Shown piece by piece: positions 57,701-64,000 of a stretch of DNA of 64,000 nucleotides. A program made the translations under genes and the position numbers. Location: positions 159,299 through 223,298 of the forward strand of contig ML996691.1 in the NCBI GenBank assembly GCA_010356995.1, read 5' to 3'. The stretch's first letter is position 1. Every line of letters begins with the position of its first letter. Source of the stretch: Trichodelitschia bisporula. Taxonomy: Eukaryota; Ascomycota; Dothideomycetes; Phaeotrichales; Phaeotrichaceae. Under the pieces are notes generated by a model. It saw only the letters and a list, made by a program, of their open reading frames with translations, was not told where the DNA came from and did not search any database.

Positions 57701-60700
57701 AATGCCGCGGCTCTCTCCTAAATTTCATATCCTCCGCTCTTTAGTGACACCAACGTTACAGTACCAAGTATTGCAAGACACTTCGATAAATGGGGGAGCG
57801 CTGGGAGCTGGTGTCGCGCTTCTACATATCCCTATGAAGGTTTCGGGTGAGGCCTCCCTGCCGACCAGAAGATACAGATGCACATGTCCTAGGAGAACCT
57901 CAAAAAGCAAGGCCTGTAGGTACAAGCTTCGGCATATACTTGGGGTTTTCATGGAGTTCAACCTACCCTTGGTCCTTGCAACTTTGGACAAAGGGCTTGT
58001 TGGCAAGAGTGAATGTCAAGGTCGAGTTGCAGCAGGAAGTCGTTCAACAGACATGAGAGTCGCCTTACTGGGCTCAATGAAATGCAGCCGACTAGTATCA
58101 GAGTCGAAACCTGCATGTCTATGGCACTATTCACGAACAATCAGAAGCTCGTGGTGGAGTTGATACTTTTGTCATCCATTGCCTAAGGGCCCTTGGCTGC
58201 GCCTGCGCCACACATAAAATTTAACAAAAATTTAACCAAACGTCAGATGCACCACGGCTCTGATGAGGAAATGAATCGTGACCTTTGGTAACTGAGGCGA
58301 GCCAGATGCAAACAGAGCTACATGGCCAGCCGAATTAGCATTGTGTACCCACTCCATAAACCATTGAAGACAGCCGTTAAGCTTCCGGCTTCAGCTGACC
58401 GAGCAAGCGTCGGCCCTGGCCGTCGTTCATCCAGCAGGAAACGCAATCGACGGTGGGCGTAGTAGGTTACAAGAACCGAAAGCCTAGCACAGCGTACCGC
58501 GCGTAGCCCTTCTCGTCCCCGCCAAAGGCCCCTCCGCTCCGCACGCCAAATCGGTCCGCCCCGATGTGAAAGTATAAATGGGGTTCCCGAAGGATAGCGG
58601 CTCCACCAACGTGGCCGACCCGCTTATGCTCCGTTCAAAACCAGTGTATGTCATTTCTGGTCCGGAGGCCCGTCTAGATAACCTTATTGTCCGGCGAATC
58701 GCGTTCTGATCGCAATCCGGCGCCGCGAGTGGGGACTCTGGTAGAGTGGATTCTCTCGGTTGGGGAACCCGCAGTTCTGAATCTCTGACGTATTTTAAAA
58801 GATTGTATGCCGGTATCTCCCGGAAAAGGGTTTCGGGTGGTTTAGTGATCGTAGGCTGTCCGTTGTTCAGTGGCGGTTGTGGAGTTGGAGTGCTTCCGAG
58901 GCACTTTTGGGACCGGGAAGGGGTGGGAAGGGGCGAGGACGGCGATGAGAGCTTTTCCTAAATTGCACAGTCAACTGTGAAGGAGCTTTCCTTAGCACTT
59001 GAGGTACGAGCATTGAACACGATACCAGCCTGAATGGGACACCAGGCTCTCACGAGAAGAACGCGTCGCTGCGTTCACAGGCGTGGCGGGGAGTTGAACG
59101 CGAGAAAAAACTTGAACGGCTTAAGAGTGGTATCTGGAGATTGTTTACGCATTGTCTCATTGCCTGCGCACGCTCATGGCCGCAAGAACGCGTAGCCGGG
59201 CGCTCGAAGAGCCTGCAGCCATCGTGCCTGTATTCAGATTGTGCTCCCCCGCCCGAAGCACCGCCGCGCATCAGCTGCTGAGCTCGTCTCGAGTTGTAAT
59301 TCTGATGCCTCCTTCATGGCATTCAGCGTACGGGCCAAGCCATCACAAACGCTGAGGTCTGTTCTGAGCTGGTCTCGCCCAGCGCCGGCGCCCTCATGGT
59401 CGTGTCTTTACAGTTGTACTCCAGTCATGCCTCCGTTGCCGCGTCTATGATCTCGATGTGCGGGACGCGGGCAATGGCCGCAATGAGAACGTGAGGCTTT
59501 TGAAGGCTCTTGGGAGAAGAATCGTTCGAGAGTGGCAGTCCGCTTATGCTCGCAAGTGGCCGGCAGCGATGGCCGAGATGGAAGTGTCATCTGAAGGACC
59601 AGGCTTCCCAGTGCCGTAGATGCATATGGACGACGATGAGAAGAGGACTGTGAAGTTGGAGTGAAACTTGAGGGTCTTTGAATGATGTGCGGGCTGTGGG
59701 CGACCGGCCAGCTTCAGGGGATAGCTCGGCCCGGCGCGCTTATACGCCCTACCGTGCCTGCTCATCGTGAGACAATTCAACCTCCCACACCCATCTCATT
59801 CAACACCACTGTTGCATGTATGCAAGACTTCTTCCCAACACAATACCTTCAGACTGGCTCAGCAATCTCCTGCTTTTTGCAGTTCATAACGAAAGCCTAA
59901 GGCAGATCTCCGCCACGCAACAACCCTGCCCCTTTCCCTGCAGCTCAAAGCCTTCAGCAATCCAGCGGCATACGACAGATTCGCAAGGCTGTAAGCCCTT
60001 CACAACCGGCTCCGGAGAAGGCTGCAGGGTATGACAGAGTTCATGAAAGGTTGATATCACACTGAGCCAGATATCCAGAGCATAACGTGTGTGGTTGCCA
60101 GCACTCCTGGAAGGCACGGTCGCAGCACCGGATGACACGTCGAGCCAAACATCGCAACTCCATGGTGAACGGATCCCTGGAAACAGCACTCATACTCTAC
60201 AACGTCGGGGCGGGCTCAACGGCAATATCAATCAAACTGCATACACGCTGAAGGACTTTTCCGACCGCCTCTCGCTCCTGGACTTCGCTTCGGCAGCACC
60301 CCTGTCGCCCTTCTCGGGAACCATGACTTCGAATCGCGCTTCAGATATGTCGCGGCTATCGTTGAGCGCGGTCGTTTTATTCCGAGATCATCGTCTCTCA
60401 ACTGGTTCACGTGGCCTTTTCCTGATTGACTCCGGATGGGCTCGGATGAAAGACTTGGTCCGTATTCGAATGGAGCAGCTCACGGAATCCCATTTACTGG
60501 CAAGGTTGGTGCCCGCTTAGACACCCATGTTCCACATTAACGGTGGACCGCCCCGGCTCGCTGGTTTGCGCATACAACGCCCCAAACCAGGTGGGTTAGG
60601 AAGGTCGTCGCGGGCGGCTGCGGCCCGCTCCTTATGGCGACTTCCGCAGCCGTCGACGCTAGCCCTGGATGAATTTAGCCAATGACCAGGAATCTGTAAA

Positions 60701-62117
60701 CGACCGAGATGCAAGCATCAGTTCAAAGCACTGCGGCCCAAAGGGAAGATATTGCTGTCTGGAGCGCGGCAACCGGCTATATCTTTATGGATGGCCCCTG
60801 AACATAAAATATATGCAATCGAGACGGCATATGAGCGGACATACGAACGAAATATAGCTTGCACGTACCTCTCAAGACTTCGACATCCTTTGCGCATGGG
60901 GTCCGGGGAGCTCTTAAAGGCTGCGCAGTGATCCTGCAATTCCTGGCGCAGGGCGGCCTCTCGTTTCGTTAAAAAATTTAAGCGCCGTCGACCAGGGGGT
61001 GATATTCGTAAGGACATCTCTTAGTCCCCCTGACGCTGTCCTATTCAGGTACCCTCCATGGATTCGATGCCTGTCGCTCCCACGCATCATGCGAACTGCC
61101 AGGCACCGACCCCCACAGCCTCGCATCCCAGTCAGGATTGCAGGTAGTGTCGCTCCCCACGCTGCCGCCGCGCAGGCAGACCGGTTCGCGTGGTCCTACC
61201 TGGAGGTGCTATTCTCCGGGAGAAAGCTGCTGTGCATGCGTCGCGTGACCCGTCGGTGGGTGGATTTCTATCGCTTGTTTGAAGAACTGGCTGCGCCTCT
61301 CATGCACCGAGTTGAAGAGAAAGATGACCATCTCCTCGGTACACCCCCCCGTTCGACGGGGTAGGCGAGTATCCCGGTCGTGGTCGCGACACGAGCGAGG
61401 AAGTGTAGCGCCTGGAGCCCATCCAGTATATACTCTCGTCGGCGCGGGTGTTGCGTTGCGATGTGGACGCCGCCTTCGTGGGACCCGCACAGCCTTCTGG
61501 TATCGTTGGTCGAACCCCGCCGAAGTCTCAGCGTACCGGTCCATCGTCGCGAAGCCGTTGCTGCCTCCGACCTCCGGCGGCTGGTACCAGCTGTCGCGTC
61601 GCTGTTGCCTGGTGTGCGTTGATGGCCGGCACGGCGTAGGGTTTGGCGATGCTCGTTCGGTAAACAGACGAAATACAGGCGAAACGCCGTTCGCATCGAG
61701 CGCTGGGATGCGATGAGCCACTGGAGCTTATAGCTGTTTTATACTACGCGCTTTCTCATACCTATACTCCGTAGGTGCTAGTTATAGCTGTGCGCCAACA
61801 TTCCTCCCTTTCTCCCTTACAGGGTTGTGGCATGGGGCGGGTTCAACCCCCCTTATCTATTATTTGGAGCAAGGCTTCTTTGACTCACTAAATACGCGAG
61901 ACCGCGCTCAATTCTCGCATGCTTTTAAGCTGTGAATCGCAACTTTTCAACGACATCTCTTGAAGAACTCATTTGCTGGTCGGACTGGCGTTGGTGATGA
62001 TGGGCGAAGGACGCGCGGATGCCGCTCCGAGAACGGCCTCTGCGCTTAAGGCTTGTCGACTTTCACTCATCAACCATCCACACTGCATAACCACCCCGTC
62101 AAATCACCCGACGCAAT
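57701..62117. other. Long gene-poor stretch, second part
   Basis: No gene is supported except the doubtful frame at 61089. AT-richer patches occur at 58190-58260 and 60960-61000. No structural RNA or transposon ends were recognised. Confidence 0.4.
61089..61364 (+). CDS. Doubtful frame, possible exon of an unrecognised gene
   Basis: The frame from ATG 61089 contains RFAWSYLEVLFSGRKLLCM and RRWVDFYRLFEELAAPLMHR, with a protein-like spread of hydrophobic and charged residues. Two further frames continue to 61716 on the same strand. I could not find a consistent set of exons, and no family is recognised. Confidence 0.22.
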   Translation: MRTARHRPPQPRIPVRIAGSVAPHAAAAQADRFAWSYLEVLFSGRKLLCMRRVTRRWVDFYRLFEELAAPLMHRVEEKDDHLLGTPPRSTG

Positions 62118-62628
62118 ATGGATTCTTTTCAAACTGCTTTCAACCAATTCTACCAAGTCATCTACGAACGCCTCGCTGGAGGCCATGACGGACCCGAAGC
62201 CAGGGCCCACCTAGAGTCAATCAAGCATGCCTTAGACGGGTGCCTTAAATCGCCGCTCTCCAACATCATAATGGTTCCCATCGGGAATGGATCCATCCAA
62301 GCCGCAGAGGTGGCTGTCGGTGCTGGAGCAGCGTATTCGCGTGCTCAAGGAGGCTTACAATGGACTCAAGGAGGTTTACAAGGGACGCAAGGTGGCACTC
62401 AGACTCAACTGGGTATCAGCGGCCCACCTCCGGAAGGTGAGCAAGCTTCATCCAGCTGCCATTTCCATTCGAAGCTAACTCATGACCATAGCCTCTTCAT
62501 GGCAGTCGACCAGGAGAAAAAACCGGCCCCGCTCTGAGCTCCATTTGCCTTGTGCAACCTGCTCAAAGGTTTACAAATACCAAAAGCCCTACACCGAGCA
62601 CTTAAAGAAGTGCCGCCGTGAGGCTTAG
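62118..62628 (+). CDS. Small C2HC zinc-finger protein, 151 aa
   Basis: Two exons, 62118-62436 and 62492-62628, with a 55-nt GTGAGC-TAG intron containing a CTAAC branch motif (GAAGCTAACTCATG). The ATG at 62118 opens MDSFQTAFNQFYQVIYERL. Residues 78-100 are a Gln/Gly repeat (QGGLQWTQGGLQGTQGG). After the splice, a basic run STRRKNRPRSE leads into PCATCSKVYKYQKPYTEH and LKKCRREA: C-x2-C-x12-H-x4-C, a C2HC zinc knuckle at the very C-terminus. A nuclear nucleic-acid-binding role is inferred. It is isolated in gene-poor sequence. Confidence 0.65.
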
Positions 62629-64000
62629 GTCTTCCTCAATAGGAATGCCGGTCTCAGCAGTAATGGAAGGTACGAAACGGCGAGTTCCCACTCTGGGTGT
62701 CGTAGGCTGACAAGTAACGAGGAGCATGATTTGAGGCGTTCGGCGGCGTGCTAGCGCCTTTTCTCTATGAGATATTGAACACCGTTGGGGATTTCTTTGC
62801 ACCTGGCTCAATCTTTGGCAGCCAGGCATGATTGGACTCACTTCATAATTCAAAAATTAGGATGCTCATACGGCGGCGTTCTCTTTTGCCGCTTTGCTGA
62901 TGTGCTTTCAGCTCCCACCCGCTAGTCCGCGCCCTTCCTTCGCCTGGCAGCACAGCACCATCCTCTTCCATCTACCGAGCTCCTCCGCCATACTCTTAGC
63001 GTTGTACAATTGCGATTGACACAAGCGAAGGCTCTTGCGGAAGATGGGACGTGTCTATTGCAACTCGACGTGCAGAAGAATACGCCGCTTCTGCTGGAAA
63101 AACGCGTGTTTTTGGCGGGACGGCGCTTGAGGGAGGCTCCCATATCCTCCTGGCGACAGTTACTGCGCCGAAGCATACAACGGCTACGTTCCAACAAGGT
63201 TCAACGCTAGGCCGGAGGCGTACCAGCGTGTAAATACGGTTGCCGGGTGGCGGCGTTGGCCACGCTGAGGGTTGCTGGCATGGGGACATCGCGCAAGTTT
63301 TGGCCGTTGCAAGGGATGCTCTTCATTACGGACGGATCTGGAGCTCAGAGCACTCTGAGCGCTTCGTCGAGGACACAGGGTGGAGGCACATCGTGGACGA
63401 GCTCTGGGAGATGGTCCAGAACCTCCGTCGCGCGACGGACAGCTTGCTCTAGTCTCCTTAGGAGCGCAGATGGTTTGAGGCCATTCTCTGGCACTGGGCA
63501 AAGCGCTACTTGGAATACACCTCGTATCTACGGAATCCCTTTCGCGTGCAGCTCATGTGCCTCGATCTACCCCACGACTCTACACGAGCCTTCACGGCGC
63601 GACACGTCCATCCAGATCGCCGCTCTGCCATCCTTTTCTCACTTTATTGTGCGTCTCCGGACGCTATCGATATTCGAATACGGCTCTGTGGGTAAAAATA
63701 ACCGAGTCTGCGCTTCTATTGGCGATGTTTCGGGCGGCGGGACGCGTTGTTTTCGAGACCCTTGGACGACCAACCTCCGGGCCAGCAACAGACGAGCTCA
63801 CCTCACATCCACTCCAAACACCACGATTCAGCTATCTCCTAAAGCTTGTGTCGCTCATAACGAGTGCTACTTGAGTTGATTAGCTCTTCGAATAACGTCG
63901 GGAGTTGACTCGGCTGCAATCTGGACCCAGTTCTCGCTGCATACAAGTCGGACAAAGGGATGGCGGGAGGGTTATCGCGATGGGCTCCAATGAGACGAGA
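62629..64000. other. Right-hand end, no supported gene
   Basis: The stretch 63245-63452 has a protein-like frame ending SERFVEDTGWRHIVDELWEM, and 62960-63209 has another in a different phase. They might be exons of one gene, but no convincing donor-acceptor pair joins them. The frame 63247-63879 starts with ATG but its composition is Ser/Thr/Arg-rich, as in a shadow frame. Confidence 0.35.

Noticed and set aside
60425-60441. A 16-bp match (ATTGACTCCGGATGGG) to 14398-14413
   Set aside because: A match of this length is expected about once by chance in a 64-kb window; no homology extends around it.
61209-61721. 170-codon minus-strand frame
   Set aside because: It overlaps several plus-strand frames in GC-rich DNA, is Arg/Pro-rich and has no domain, typical of a shadow frame.
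63247-63879. 210-codon plus-strand frame near the right edge
   Set aside because: Ser/Thr/Arg-rich composition and a better protein-like frame in another phase over its first third suggest that it is a shadow.

Overview
The window is nuclear DNA of a filamentous ascomycete (Pezizomycotina). The signs are short introns (mostly 40-60 nt, GT-AG, with CTAAC/CTGAC-like branch sites) in nearly every gene, gene spacing of about 2-3 kb in the left and middle parts, a tRNA-Gly with an intron, and fungus-specific families: RMT2, INP1, a group X hybrid histidine kinase, UsgS-type membrane protein and an ankyrin-DIL protein. I cannot place it below subphylum level. All gene models are read by eye from the sequence, with exon joins chosen so that frame and family motifs continue across each junction.

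Layout. 0-10.3 kb is a compact housekeeping block: a dienelactone hydrolase/NTF2-like fusion, RMT2 (ankyrin arginine methyltransferase), Mediator subunit MED4, a sterol O-acyltransferase (MBOAT), a HIRIP3/DEK-C chromatin protein, a BolA protein and NIF3. 10.3-14.7 kb has no intact gene I can support. It holds a minisatellite, a 102-bp copy of the 3' end of a gene that lies 11 kb further on, and three diverged copies of a short proline-rich coding module. 14.7-18.1 kb has one conserved-looking hypothetical gene, the tRNA-Gly(GCC) and a decayed zinc-finger gene. A 235-bp fold-back element lies at 19.2-19.5 kb. 19.8-25.5 kb carries an inner-nuclear-membrane protein of the Src1/Heh/Man1 type, a DUF7587-like protein and a secreted alpha/beta-hydrolase. 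A probable dead gene lies at 26.4-27.3 kb.

27.9-49.5 kb contains a 7.3-kb hybrid histidine kinase gene, an ankyrin-DIL protein, a small soluble cytochrome b5, INP1 (peroxisome inheritance), a UsgS-like membrane protein, a formamidase and a Cys-motif protein of unknown function. A 40-N assembly gap lies at 50,093. At 51.2-53.0 kb is an ammonium permease. From 53 to 64 kb the sequence is almost empty; the only gene I support there is a small zinc-finger gene near 62.1 kb.

Functional links. Formamidase releases ammonia and formate from formamide, and the ammonium permease 3 kb away imports ammonium. GATA-factor (HGATAR) sites lie upstream of both, which suggests shared nitrogen control. Chromatin and transcription functions (MED4, RMT2, HIRIP3-like, Src1-type) and lipid/peroxisome functions (sterol acyltransferase, INP1, cytochrome b5) are also present, but I see no secondary-metabolite cluster and no defence or mobile system that looks whole.
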